Source: Costus lasius (taxonomy: Eukaryota; Streptophyta; Magnoliopsida; Zingiberales; Costaceae). Taken from it: a stretch of DNA of 64,000 bases. Below, one piece after another: positions 54,083-64,000 of this stretch (its first letter is position 1; each line of letters begins with the position of its first letter). A program made the translations under genes and the position numbers. Where the stretch lies: positions 24,183,501 through 24,247,500 of the forward strand of contig CM050446.2 of assembly GCA_027563935.2 (NCBI GenBank), read 5' to 3'. The notes beneath the pieces were generated by a model. That model was not told where the DNA came from. It was given only the letters and a program-made list of their open reading frames with translations, and did no database searches.

Positions 54083-54398
54083 TGATTTCCTCTTCAGGTA
54101 TACATATTCTAAAAATACCATCTGCACATCTTCTAAAAATATAAGGCTCATCCCAAAAATAGTGTTTTACCGTAGCTAAGAATCTCTTCCTTCTTTGGTA
54201 ATTTAAATCAGGAGGAAGAACATTAGCTACTAGGTAATTCACTATGTCAGCATACCATAGGGCTCTGATTTGTTTAATGGCTAAGAGTTGTTCTTCAGGA
54301 AAGGAATCATTGATAATATCATTCTTTTTAGTATCCACCATTATCCTCGAAAGATGATCTACAACAAAGTTTTCTGATCCTTTTTTGTCTTTAATTTA
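54083..54398 (-). pseudogene. Element G RNase H/integrase junction (integrase N-terminus)
   Basis: In the same frame as the RT stretch, after a TAA at 54396-54398 (EFDL stop IKDKKG). It reads DHLSRI, then WYADIVNYLVANVLPPDLNYQRRKRFL, KHYFWDEPYIFRRCADGIFRICIPEEE, the standard integrase start of Athila pol, up to the copia I insertion at 54083. It joins in frame with 42550. Confidence 0.87.
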
Positions 54399-55487
54399 TA
54401 AGTCAAACTCCTGCAATAATAAAATCCATCTGAGCAGGCGTGGTTTACTATCTATTTTCTGCATTAAGTACCTCACAGCTGCATGACCTGTGTACACCAC
54501 CACTTTCGAGTTAATCAAGTATGATCTAAATTTATTAAAGGCAAATACTATAGCTAAAAGTTCCTTCTCAGTGGTGGTGTAATTTCTCTGTGCCTCATCT
54601 AAAGTTTTACTAGCATAATGAATAACATAAGGCTTTTTCTCCTTTCTCTGTCCCAAAACTGCTCCTATTGCATAATCACTGGCATCACACATAAGCTCGA
54701 AGGGCAAGTCCCAATCTGGGGGCTGAATGATAGGTGCTGAAACCAAAGCTTTCTTTAGTTCCTGAAAAGCAAATAAACAATCTTTATCAAAAGAAAATTT
54801 AACATCTTTATAAAGTAAATTTGAAAGAGGTCTAGCAAGTTTAGAAAAATTCTTGATGAATCGCCGGTAGAACCCTGCATGTCCTAGAAAGCTTCGGACC
54901 TCCTTCACTGTAGTGGATGGCTCTAATTTCTCTATCACCTCAACTTTAGCTCTATCAACTTCAATCCCTCTTTCTGAAATCAAGTGTCCCAAAACTATCC
55001 CTTGTCTAACCATGAAATGGCATTTTTCCCAATTAAGTACAAGGTTAGTTTCTTCACACCGCTGCAAAACTCGAGATAAGTTAGCCAAGTAATCATCAAA
55101 AGAAGAACCATATACTGAGAAATCATCCATAAATACATCCATAAAGTCCTCAATAAAATCAGAAAAGATAGTCATCATGCATCTCTGAAAAGTAGTAGGT
55201 GCACTACATAGACCAAAAGGCATTCTCCTATATGCAAAAGTATCATACGGGCAAGTGAAAGTGGTCTTATCTTGGTCATCAGGATGTATAGGAATTTGGA
55301 AAAATCTAGAGTATCCATCTAAGAAACAAAAGTGGGAATGGTTTGCAAGCCTTTCAACCATTTGATCAATAAAAGGTAAAGGAAAATGGTCTTTCCTAGT
55401 AGCAGCATTCAATTTTCTATAATCTATGCACATGCGCCAACTAGTAACAGTTCTAACAGGAATTAATTCATTGTCTTTGTTTTTCAT
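54399..55487 (-). CDS. Element G reverse transcriptase-RNase H
   Basis: A 363-residue open stretch. [24 protein letters not shown] (18-39), first catalytic Asp57 in [28 protein letters not shown] (87-101), FMDD (119-122), connection ([13 protein letters not shown], 199-211). RNase H: Asp268 in [15 protein letters not shown], Glu in [14 protein letters not shown] (304-317). The third catalytic Asp is lost: [10 protein letters not shown] at 332-341 has Gly334 (codon GGT, 54486-54488) where the family has Asp (TDH). RT looks intact, while RNase H is probably disabled. It is in frame with protease upstream, past two stops. Confidence 0.9.
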
Positions 55488-55763
55488 AACAGTTACTCCT
55501 CCTTTCTTAGGAACACAATTTATAGGACTTACTCATTTACTATCAGAGATAGGATAGATAATACCTGCATCAAGTAATTTCAAAACCTCCTTCTTCACAA
55601 CTTCTTTCATAGAGGGGTTAAGTCTCCTTTGAAAATCTGCATGTGGCTTGTGTTCCTCTTCCATCAGGATCCTATGCATGCAAAAAGAAGGGTTAATTCC
55701 CTTTAAATCATCAATTGTGTACTCAATTACCTTCTTATGAATCCTTAATTCTTTGAGAAGCAA
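55488..55763 (-). pseudogene. Element G protease-RT connector
   Basis: The same frame as both neighbours. LRIHKKVIEYTIDDLKGI, CMHRILMEE, RRLNPSMKEVVKKEVLKLLDAGIIYPISDSK is the typical N-terminal RT lead-in of Athila. TGA at 55533-55535 replaces the Trp before [10 protein letters not shown], and TAA at 55764-55766 separates it from protease. Confidence 0.87.
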
Positions 55764-56972
55764 TTATGTCTCCCTTTTTCCAAGCTGTGCATCAACAATA
55801 AGAGGGTAAGTAGAATCAGAACCAAGAAATTCATAACGAAGGTTATCAGGTAAAGCCTTAAGCTCTACTTTTAGAGCTTTCCTTTCTTCACTTTTTTCAC
55901 TATCACAAGCACTGCAGTCTAATAATTCATCAATTTCAGAATTGGTCTCTATCTTAGAATTCAAAGCGGAATCTAAATCAGAATCACATTCAGAGGTTTC
56001 AACAAACAAATCATTAAGATCATAGATAGTGTCATCTACAGTATGTATACTACAACATGATCCAGAATTTGATGGGTTTTTCATGGCCTTATTCAAGTCA
56101 TACTCAATTCTTTCATCCCCAATGTTAAGAGTAAGCCTACCATTCTTTACATCAATAAGTGCTCCTGCTGTGGCTAAGAATGGTCTACCAAGTATGATGG
56201 GGATTCTTGTATCTTCCTCCATCTCAAGAACTACAAAGTCTGCTGGAATGAAATATTTACCTACTTTGGTAGGCACATCTTCAAGAATCCCTACAGGATA
56301 CTTAACTGAACAATCGGCGAGCTGCAAAGATATTGAAGTTGGTTTAAGCTCTCTCATGTCCAATTTCCTGCAAATAGACAATAGCATTAGACTCACACTG
56401 GCACCCAAATCACATAAGGCTCGGTCAAAAGTCATGCCTCCAATAAAACAAGGTATAGAGAAACTACCTGGATCTTTTAATTTCGGTGGCAACTTATTTT
56501 GGATAATAGCACTACATTCTTCAGTAAGAGCCACAGTACCATAGTCCTCTCTCTTTCTTTTATTAGACAAAATTTCTTTCAAAAATTTAGCATATGCGGG
56601 CATTTGAGATAAAGCTTTAGTAAATGGAATGTTAATGTAAAGCTTTTTTAAAACATCAAGAAATTTTCCAAACTGTTTATCCAACTTTGCTTGTGCTAAT
56701 CTTTTGGGAAAGGGTATAGGTGGCGTATAAGGTGCAGGAGAATTAGGTTTAGAAATATCTAACTGAGATGGCATATTACCTTTTGGTTCATCACCCTTTT
56801 GAGGTGATAAACTAGTTTGGGATTTCTCATGTACAGGAGATTTTTCCAACTCTGACTCATCATCATGTTTAATCTCAGGCTCTTTTTCCTTATGCTCAGA
56901 TTTCTTTTTGGGTTCTGCTAATTGTTTTCCACTTCTAGTGATGACAGCATTACAGTGTTCCCTAGGATTCAA
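55764..56972 (-). CDS. Element G gag C-terminus and protease
   Basis: 402 residues open. ITRSGKQLAEP (11-21) marks the end of the gag core, followed by a charged linker, LDKQFGKFLDVLKKLYINIPF (97-117), and the protease with CDLGAS (Asp188), ILGRPFLATAGALIDV and an acidic C-terminal linker (SECDSDLDSALNSKIE) before RT. The active-site pattern is intact. Unlike elements 2 and E, no basic tail follows. Processing of the polyprotein is the expected role. Confidence 0.87.
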   Translation of the reverse strand: MNPREHCNAVITRSGKQLAEPKKKSEHKEKEPEIKHDDESELEKSPVHEKSQTSLSPQKGDEPKGNMPSQLDISKPNSPAPYTPPIPFPKRLAQAKLDKQFGKFLDVLKKLYINIPFTKALSQMPAYAKFLKEILSNKRKREDYGTVALTEECSAIIQNKLPPKLKDPGSFSIPCFIGGMTFDRALCDLGASVSLMLLSICRKLDMRELKPTSISLQLADCSVKYPVGILEDVPTKVGKYFIPADFVVLEMEEDTRIPIILGRPFLATAGALIDVKNGRLTLNIGDERIEYDLNKAMKNPSNSGSCCSIHTVDDTIYDLNDLFVETSECDSDLDSALNSKIETNSEIDELLDCSACDSEKSEERKALKVELKALPDNLRYEFLGSDSTYPLIVDAQLGKRET

Positions 56973-57870
56973 TTCAGGTTCAGCAGGTATTTGATTTTCT
57001 ATGGTTTTGTTGTAAGTTGCTAAAGATCCTATTTGAGAAGTAAGCTAATAAACTATCTCTTTGATATTTTCAATTTCCCTATTTTGATTTGTAATAAATT
57101 GATTTTGGCTAGCCATAAACTTTTCAAGTATGGAATCTACACTAAAAGAGTTTACCTTTTCAGTCACGATTAGCCATCCATCATTCTCATTCTTACCATG
57201 TTGATGACAAGTTAACATTTCTCCTTCGGTTGCCATTGGTTATGGTTCAAGGTCATCTCCTCAAACAAGGTGCAAGCGTCTTCAATTGTTTTGCTCATAA
57301 GGGCTCCTCCTGCAGCAGCATCAATAGTCAGACGGGTATTATAGAGTAAGCTATTATAAAATATATGAAGTAAAATCCAATTTTCAAGGCCATGGTGAGG
57401 ACACTTCCATTGTAAATCATTGAAACACTCCCATGCCTCGCTAAAAGATTCACCATCCTTTTGTGCAAAGCTTGTAATCTGGTTTCTCAACTGGATGGTT
57501 TTGTTGGGTGGAAAGTACTTCATCAGGAAAGCGTTTGCCAGTTGATCCCATGTAGTGAAGGTGCCCGTAGGTCGAGATTGTAGCCAGGAACGTGCTCGGG
57601 GTCCCTGAGAGAGAAAAGAAATAATCTTAGTTTTAATGCATCATCAGAGACACCATTAATTTTAATTGTGTCACAATATTCAAGAAAAAGATATAAATGC
57701 TGATAAGGATCTTCAATCAGTGATCCCCCAAACTGGTTTTGTTGGATCATAGATAAGAAAGCAGGCTTGATTTCAAAATTATCAGCCTCAATAGCTGGTC
57801 TGGCAATGCTAAAGTGTATCTCCTATGGATTTGATGATGCATAGTCCCTAAGTGATTTCCTATTTTCCAT
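56973..57870 (-). pseudogene. Element G gag N-terminal part, zinc knuckle deleted
   Basis: The start is ATG at 57868-57870 (MENRKSLRDYASSNP), followed at once by a TAG where the other copies have Gln. Then FEIKPAFLS, INGVSDDALKLRLF, a frameshift around 57600 (extra G in the CTCGGGGTCCC run), LLKYFPP-type capsid motifs and ELQRKCPHHGL-like DLQWKCPHHGL. The segment that carries the CCHC knuckle in elements 2, 3 and E is missing: EKVNSF joins directly to SVDSILEKFMASQ at about 57130. The upstream MRR(S/T)LRSGPLVP start is absent too. Confidence 0.85.
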
Positions 57871-58010
57871 CAGATCTAAGTTCCCTGTGTAATCTAAAGT
57901 AGATAGATCAAATAACTCAAAATAAACAGAAAATGGTAGGAAAATATAAAATAGCATAAAGCCTAGTCTAGTAATACTTTCAATATCTTCAATATTGACA
58001 AAAACCAAGG

Positions 58011-58028
58011 TCCCCGGCAACGGCACCA
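58011..58028 (-). other. Primer-binding site, tRNA-Asp type (element G)
   Basis: The reverse complement is TGGTGCCGTTGCCGGGGA, identical to that of element E. It lies six bases from the LTR edge at 58035. Confidence 0.92.
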
Positions 58029-58034
58029 AAAACT

Positions 58035-59865
58035 TATTGTGTCCGCAAGTGCACGGATACTCGAAGTAATAATTAAGATATTGAACCCACAGAGACCTAC
58101 GTTGTCAAGTACCGAATAATTAATTTCTTACTATCTAGGCAATCGAATAATAGCGAAGCAATTATCGAAAACACATGAAAAAGATAATCAGAGAGAAACT
58201 AGGACTAGGGTTTCATTCACTTTGATTTTCATGACTAGATTTGAATCGATGTTCGCCAGTCTAATTTCAGTATGATAAAGATGTAACTCACTTAAATAAA
58301 GAAATCATCTTGCTTTCGTGTAGACAATTTACAAGAACCAATCCTCACTTTCATGCAGGATCTATTCAATTGTTAAAGAAAACTGAATTGTCGACAAAGA
58401 ACTCAAGGATCACTTTCATGCATCCGAATTCTAGGTCAACTATCTCAAGTGAAAACTCAACACAAGTTTTACTTATGGTTTTCCAACGTTCTGATCCTCA
58501 CATTCGCACATGATCTTCACGTTTAACAAAATAACTCAATCCTAGATTCAAATTATCAAACATGGCAGTTATTCTTCTAAAATCAAGAAATAAGAACTAA
58601 CCTAATTTCTTACAGTGAGTTCCTAACATTCAATTCCAGGGTTCCAAGTTCTCTAGCAAATCACCTTTCGGTCCTTATTGCGAAAACTCTAACACATGCA
58701 TGATAATAAGAAGACTATGGAGAATTAGGCAATCATCGCATAAGTAGAATCATCATACTAAAATTATACTCGACAAAGTAATAAAAATTTATCTAGTCAT
58801 TAAGAAATCAAAGGGAATTACTCCCCCCTATGCCGTAAAAGGTTTAAGCTAGCATGGAAGAAGGATTACAATAAATCATAGTTCAGAAAGATCAGAAATT
58901 GAAGAAAAGGAGAGATTATTAAATACACCACGGCTGTAATGAAAATTACAGCCATAATTTCGCATGTACACAGTGCAGGCGCAAGTGATTTCGTCGATTT
59001 CTCCTCAGATCAATCTCCTTTCGCTCTGAAACATCTGGTGTAACCTCTCCTCCTCCAGGTGAAGCTTCCTTGTAAATTTTATGACCAGAGGTGCGTTGTA
59101 CACTTCCCGGCGGTGAAACCTAGGGCGACGGCAAAAACTGTGATTTCTCTCTATATAGTGGATGAAAATTAGGGCTTTAGGTGTCTCCTTCCTCTCCTCG
59201 GCGAAAGCTCCCTGTTTCCTTCTTACATATCTGAATTTAATGGCCTGGATCAACCGCAATCGATCTCGCAAAAATTGGGCTTCAAAATTGACCGTGGAAG
59301 TCGCATTCAAAAATAGAATTACGGCCGTGTTTCTTATTACGGCACTGCCGTAATTTCAGTCGAATTCTCTGATCCAAAATCTCTGGCAATTATGGCACCA
59401 TAAAAAGGGTTACGGTAGTGCCGTAAAATTGGCCAACATCCCTGGTCGAAAATTGCTCCAAATTACGGCCAGTAAAAATTCTTACGGTGGTACCGTAATT
59501 TCTGGAAAACTTTCAAGATGAAAATCAACCCAAATTATGGTAGTGCTCTAATATTACGGTAGCTTATGAAAACACGGTACCGTAATATTGATTACAGCCC
59601 TGCTGTATTATGTTATGTAACTTCGATTTGCGTGAAATTTGTCATATAATCTCCTCTTGATGATGGAAACTCTTCTATGTCTCTAATTTTGCTTGAAAAT
59701 GCCCAAAAATCATGTCTTTCTACCTGAAAATCATCAAAAACTAAAATAGAAGTAGATTTTGTAATATTTGATATATAAGGCACTAAAATAAGCAAAAGAG
59801 CTTGAATGTAGCATAAAAAGATATATAAAATGACACAAAATATACTATAAATTTTGGTGTCATCA
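58035..59865 (-). repeat. Element G 5' LTR (short form)
   Basis: TATTGTGTCCGCAAG (terminal TG mutated to TA) to GGTGTCATCA, followed by GTAAT. It matches the left LTR, with a short deletion in the CACTTTC repeat region. The hairpin array lies at 59318-59610. Confidence 0.92.
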
Positions 59866-60212
59866 GTAATCAATTCTCCACACATCAAATATCTCGATCT
59901 CCAAAACATTAGTCAGAGGCATTTCATCTCGTTCTGATATGTTCCCTGTCCTCTGGCATTCTTCACATGAAAGAATAAAATTCCAAGCAACTTTAAAAAG
60001 AGTCGGCCAGAAGAAACCTGATTGAAGCACTCTAAAAGCAGTCTTAGATGAGCTAGCATGTCCTCCATATGCAGAACTATGATAATGAAAGAGTATATCC
60101 TTGACCTCTTCCTCTGATAGACTCTCCTGTATAACCCATCTGCACATCTCTTAAATAAAAAATGATTCTCTCAGAAATAATGTCTTACTTATGACAAAAA
60201 TGTCTTTCTAGC
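59866..60212 (-). pseudogene. Element F integrase N-terminal part
   Basis: It has the HHCC domain (HYHSSAYGGH ... CEECQ) and FDVWRIDY with the first catalytic Asp; it continues at 37872 beyond element G. Further N-terminal (60148-60212) three stops interrupt NLNYQARKTFL-like sequence. Inactive. Confidence 0.86.
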
Positions 60213-60456
60213 CTAATAATTCAAGTTAGTAGGTAAAATGTCAGACACCAAATAATTCATAAAATCAGCATACCACGGAGCATCAATCCTTGCAATAGCA
60301 AAGAGATGCTCATCAGGATAGGTGTCATCAACTTCATGCTCAGTAACTTTTTGCACTCCATCTACCTTAACAAGATGCGATAAATGATCAGCAACATAGT
60401 ATTCCACGCCCTTCTTATCCATAATCTCCAAGTCAAATTCTTGCAGCAGAAGGATT
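60213..60456 (-). pseudogene. Element F RNase H/integrase connector, cut by copia H
   Basis: Open from the copia H insertion: [28 protein letters not shown], then WYADFMNYLVSDILPTNLNY. This is the segment at the RNase H end seen in element G. RT and the rest of F must lie right of the window. GGATT at 60452-60456 should be one target-duplication copy of copia H. Confidence 0.83.
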
Positions 60457-62544
60457 TGTTGGGAAACCCCGGGGATATTTTACAAAATTTTAGAGATACA
60501 AATACATTACGCAGCGGAAGAATATCCCCGAAACAGGCCGGTCCCAAAAACCCAGTGAAGATCGCATGCGAAAGAGTCGACACGATGAGATAGAAAGTAC
60601 CTTAAAGCAAGATGAGGCTGATGTCGTAGAGGCGCCCAAGCGTGCGCCCTCTGCAGTCTCACACACATGGATGCCTCGAGTTCTCTTCTTCCACGCCCGG
60701 TGCTAGCCTCGGGAAGAAGATCCAAGCCTTGGGAGAGCCCTCCAAGAAGCTTGTGCCACCACCAATGGAAGAGGAGTCAAGAGCAAGGAGGAAGAAGGAG
60801 ATGCCGCCAAGAACAACCTCACCTTGCGCCAAGGAGAAGAGGGAGAAGTTCACTTGCGGCTTGATGGAAGGAGAAGCCACTCGCCCTCAAGGAAGTCACC
60901 CTCTTGATGATCACGCCTCCAAGGAGAAAATTGTGTCTCAAGAGGGGCGGCCAAGGTCTCTATTTATAGAGTCCATAGGCGGTTTAAGGTGTGGCTACAA
61001 TTCAATTGGAATGGACGGCTAGGAGAGGATGTATGGAATTAAGTCCTAATCCAATTAGGACTTAAGTGGGCGGCTTGATCATGTCCTAATCTAATTAGGA
61101 CTCAAGACAACGGTTTTATCAAGGCAAGTCCTAATCCAATTAGGACTTTAAGTGGGCGGTTTGATCATGATCAAGTCCTAATCTAATTAGGACTTTAAGT
61201 AGGCGGTTTGATCATGATCAAGTCCTAATCCAATTAGGACTCCAATTATTTACTTAATTAATTAAATCCTAATCCAATTTGGACTCTAATTAATTTAAAT
61301 AAATCAGCCCATTATATCCCACAAAAATAGGACTCTAATTAATTAGCTCCTATTTTATCTCACATGATTAATAAAAATCACATGATGCATAGGCGCTAAC
61401 CCTAGTCTAACTAGGGTTAAGCATGCGCCATCCCTTTTCTTCTCCTAAAGCCCATTAAGCCCAACTTTTCAATGGGCCCAGCCCAATGTCCATTATGCAT
61501 ATTAACCAAGCCCATGGATCCAATCCAATTTAACCCAAGGTCAAATTGGGCTAACCATGGTTAATATGCCGTAAATGGAAGTTGGATCCAATAAATCTCT
61601 TCCATCTCATCAGGCCCATTGGCACTGATGAAATCTCCAGAATATATCCGAGTTATCCAATAACTCGATCATAAGGCTTCCCGATCAATACGAGAACTCG
61701 AGTATCAAGGTGTGCGACCCTGTAGGTTCCTCTTACGTTGGCAGTGCTGACCTAAGGTCATCACAAGCAGTGAGTGACACCTAGTAGTGCATCGCTGCTA
61801 CCCAAGTCATCGGAATGGATATCGACATCGACATCCCCATCATCGCAACCAGGTACAGATGCATTACAATCTCTTTGCCGAACTGATATCCGATTGGCCA
61901 AGTGTGTCACCACTTATTTCTATCCAATCTCATGGCTATGACTAAATCAGGTCTAACCTGGGTATGGCCATACACTTTCAGTCATAGAACCAAAGAGGAG
62001 CTCCATGGATATCAAGCTTCCCTTAGGAAGGGGCAAATCCTATGTCTGTGCATTGACTTTCTCATATGGGTCGTGATATGCCCAATGACAACCATTATTA
62101 CCTCCCAACTACGGCAATGCGTTAGGTTGTATCAAAGCATATTCCTAACCATATAGAATGGCCAATGACCTCAAGTCAAGGGATCAATGCATCTCCTATC
62201 ACTTGTGAGAATAACTCGTGACACCAAGTTATTACATCACAGCGGGTCGGTCCAGTATATCTACCACTGATATACCCATATGCCTGCATTAGCACCTCGT
62301 GCCTAACCAGCCCATATACCAGTCTCACAAGTACCAGAGTTGTCCCATATCCACTCAGGTACATTGACTGGGGATAATCATTTGAGCACAGATCCAATCT
62401 GTCTCCAGGGACATTATCATGTAAGTATACAATCGCAGATATAGACAAACAATGATAATGACAATGCCAGTAATGATATAAATATCAATGTCAAGTAGTA
62501 CAAATAACGGACCAAAACTAGGTCCTAGGGCATATACACCAACA
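60457..62544 (-). repeat. Copia H 3' LTR
   Basis: 2088 bp, TGTTGGGAAACCC to ATACACCAACA, so it keeps the TG lost in copia I. Between about 60737 and 61040 it differs from the copia I LTR; the outer parts match. Six TCCTAAT(C/T)(C/T)AATTAGGA palindromes lie at 61044-61284. Confidence 0.92.
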
Positions 62545-62558
62545 ATCTCTCACTTGCA

Positions 62559-63995
62559 CTAAGACCTAGAGGTTGAGCGCATACTGAGCTCTTCCTGTCC
62601 CCTATAGACCAAGAACATATCCTTAGTTCTTCTCAGATACTTTAGGATGTTCTTTACAGCCACCCAGTGCTGCAAACCAGGATTGAATTGGTATCGGCTG
62701 GTTATGCTCACAGCATAAGCCACATCTGGTCTAGTACACAGCATTGCATACATGATCGATCCTACTGCCGAAGCATAGGGCACTCGACTCATGTCATCCC
62801 TCTCAGCCTGTGTGGTGGGACACTGGCTCTTTGAGAGAGTAAGGCCATGTCTCACTGGAATGTATCCTTTCTTGGATTGCTCCAAGCTAAACCTCTCCAG
62901 GACCTTATCAATGTAAGTACTCTGACTAAGGGCTAGGAGCTTCTTGGATCTATCTCTGTAGATCCTCACGCCTAGGATATAGGCGGCCTCCCCTAAGTCT
63001 TTCATCTCAAAACACTTCCCTAACCATGTCTTCACAGCTTGAAGACTAGGGATATCATTTCCGATGAGTAGTATGTCATCAACATACAAGACCAGAAAAG
63101 TCACCAAGCTCCCACTGAATTTTCTATATACACAGGCGTCATCTTCGCTTTTGATAAAGCCATAATCTCTCACAGCTTCATCAAATCGAAGATTCCAACT
63201 TTGAGATGCTTGCTTTAATCCATAGATGGATCTTTTTAGCCTGCAGACCTTATTGGCCTCTGCAGGATGGATGAAGCCATCAGGTTGTGTCATATACACA
63301 TCCTCAGTCAGCATTCCATTAAGGAAAGCTATTTTTACATCCATCTGTCATATCTCGTAATCATGATGTGCAGCTATAGCAAGCAGAATCCGAATGGATT
63401 TAAACATGGCAACTGGCGAGAAGGTTTCATCATAATCTACCCCGTGGATTTGCTTGAATCCCTTAGGCACTAGTCTACCTTTATAGGTAACTATGTTGCC
63501 ATCTATGTCTGTCTTCTTCTTGAAGACCCATTTACACCCTATGGGCTTTACCCCATCAGGCAACTCAACCAAATCTCAGACTTGGTTAGCCGACATGGAA
63601 TCCATCTCGGATAGCATGGCATCAAGCCATCTCTCGGAGTCCGGTCCACTGACCGCCTCATCATAAGTCCTGGGTTCATCCTCAATGATGGAAATCCCAT
63701 CGTGTTGGGTCTGCAGCGACCCATACCTCTCAGGTGCACGACGAATCCTCCCAGACCTACGTGGGGCCTGTGTCTGAGCCTCAGGTTGCCTAGCAACCGG
63801 TGCAGGTGGCTCAGGTTCCATCTCTGTGTCTTGTGGTTGCACTTGGACCTCATCTAAGTCAAACTTCCTCCCATTGACTTCTTTCATGAGAAATTCTTTC
63901 TCTAGAAAGACAGCACCTCGAGCAACAAAAACTTTGTTCTCTTTGGGAATATAGAAGTAGTAACCTTTAGTTTCCTTAGGGTACCCCACAAACAC
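62559..63995 (-). pseudogene. Copia H linker and reverse transcriptase, two Trp-to-stop changes, RNase H deleted
   Basis: One frame runs from 63995 to 62559 with no frameshift. It starts at the integrase end (MFVGYPKETKGYYFYIP), has a proline/glutamate-rich linker with RRSGRIRRAPERYG, DSMSANQV, a TGA at 63573-63575 where copia I has Trp, WVFKKKTDIDG, KGFKQIHGVDYDETFSPVA, a TGA at 63345-63347 (Trp before QMDVKIAFLNG), IYGLKQASQSW, YVDD, and ends at ...EELSM followed by unrelated residues. Catalytic RT residues are all readable. RNase H is lost. It is recently inactivated in sequence terms: only two point stops and one deletion. Confidence 0.87.
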
Positions 63996-64000
63996 ACATT

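Larger units (their letters stand above)
37873..59865 (-). mobile_element. Athila element G: carries gag-pol, lacks ORF2; itself invaded by copia I
   Basis: A minus-strand element flanked by GTAAT (37868-37872 and 59866-59870) inside the integrase gene of element F. LTRs are 1823 and 1831 bp and differ by some 5 % in the part compared. After subtracting copia I and its associated duplication, the element is about 10.5 kb. It is the only copy here with protease, RT, RNase H and integrase in one frame. ORF2 has been reduced to a few C-terminal codons. The gag zinc knuckle is missing. Confidence 0.94.
60457..64000 (-). mobile_element. Ty1/copia element H, 3' portion (runs off the right edge)
   Basis: TGTTGGGAAACCCC starts its 3' LTR (60457-62544), followed by the polypurine tract, RT and the integrase-RT linker, to the end of the window. 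It is of the same family as copia I. Most of RNase H is deleted: the sequence jumps from the tail (CTAGAGGTTGAG) to the CGCATACTGAGCTC of the RT end at 62577-62590. It is inserted in RNase H/integrase of element F in the same orientation as the others. Confidence 0.92.

Noticed and set aside
1..64000. Host genes, tRNA or rRNA genes
   Set aside because: None could be recognised. The tRNA-like words are primer-binding sites, and all longer frames belong to retrotransposons or are shadows.

Overview
This window looks like intergenic DNA from a large flowering-plant genome. I find no host gene, tRNA or rRNA. Everything I can assign belongs to LTR retrotransposons: Ty3/gypsy elements of the Athila type (gag CCHC knuckle, CDLGAS protease, FMDD reverse transcriptase, HHCC/DDE integrase, a downstream ORF2, tRNA-Asp primer site) and Ty1/copia elements (YVDD reverse transcriptase, tRNA-Met primer site). 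The plant family cannot be told from the sequence. Every element whose direction can be read lies on the minus strand, so in plus coordinates each reads 3'LTR - ORF2 - pol - gag - primer site - 5'LTR.

The elements are nested up to four deep, and most joins are fixed by exact 5-bp target duplications. The oldest layer is Athila element F (34749-37872 continuing at 59866-60456, running off both sides). Into F went an 'LTR-B' sequence (ends at 34748), a 174-bp solo LTR (34757-34930, GATAG), Athila element G (37873-59865, GTAAT) and copia H (60457 to beyond the right edge). LTR-B was split by Athila element 3 (left of the window to 15111), copia A (15205-24508, ACAGA) and Athila element E (24646-33716, CTCCC). 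Element 3 carries element 2 in its gag (4226-13257, ATAAT) and element 1 (left edge to 2785). Copia I sits in the integrase gene of G (42551-54082, TGATT) and itself carries a solo LTR-B (47376-48837, ATAGT).

The Athila copies divide the labour. Element G has protease, RT, RNase H and integrase in one frame broken by only three stop codons, but lacks the gag zinc knuckle and almost all of ORF2. Elements 2 and E have gag with a zinc knuckle, protease and ORF2, but no RT, RNase H or integrase; protease runs into a basic tail and then straight into the pol/ORF2 spacer. They look like members of a non-autonomous lineage moved by partners with pol. The copia copies are also defective (RNase H lost in two ways, an integrase catalytic Glu changed to Lys, gag collapsed), yet the LTRs of copia A differ by only about 1 %.

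The most unusual signals are non-coding: hairpin arrays of about 70-83 bp period in the Athila LTR, repeated again in the spacer just upstream of ORF2; a tandem pair of covarying hairpins in the Athila 3' untranslated region; a conserved copia leader with two same-shaped hairpins that keep pairing between diverged copies; a decayed primer-site copy inside some Athila LTRs; and a 3.4-kb duplication that copied host sequence together with a copia LTR. All pairings, counts and identities were read by eye.
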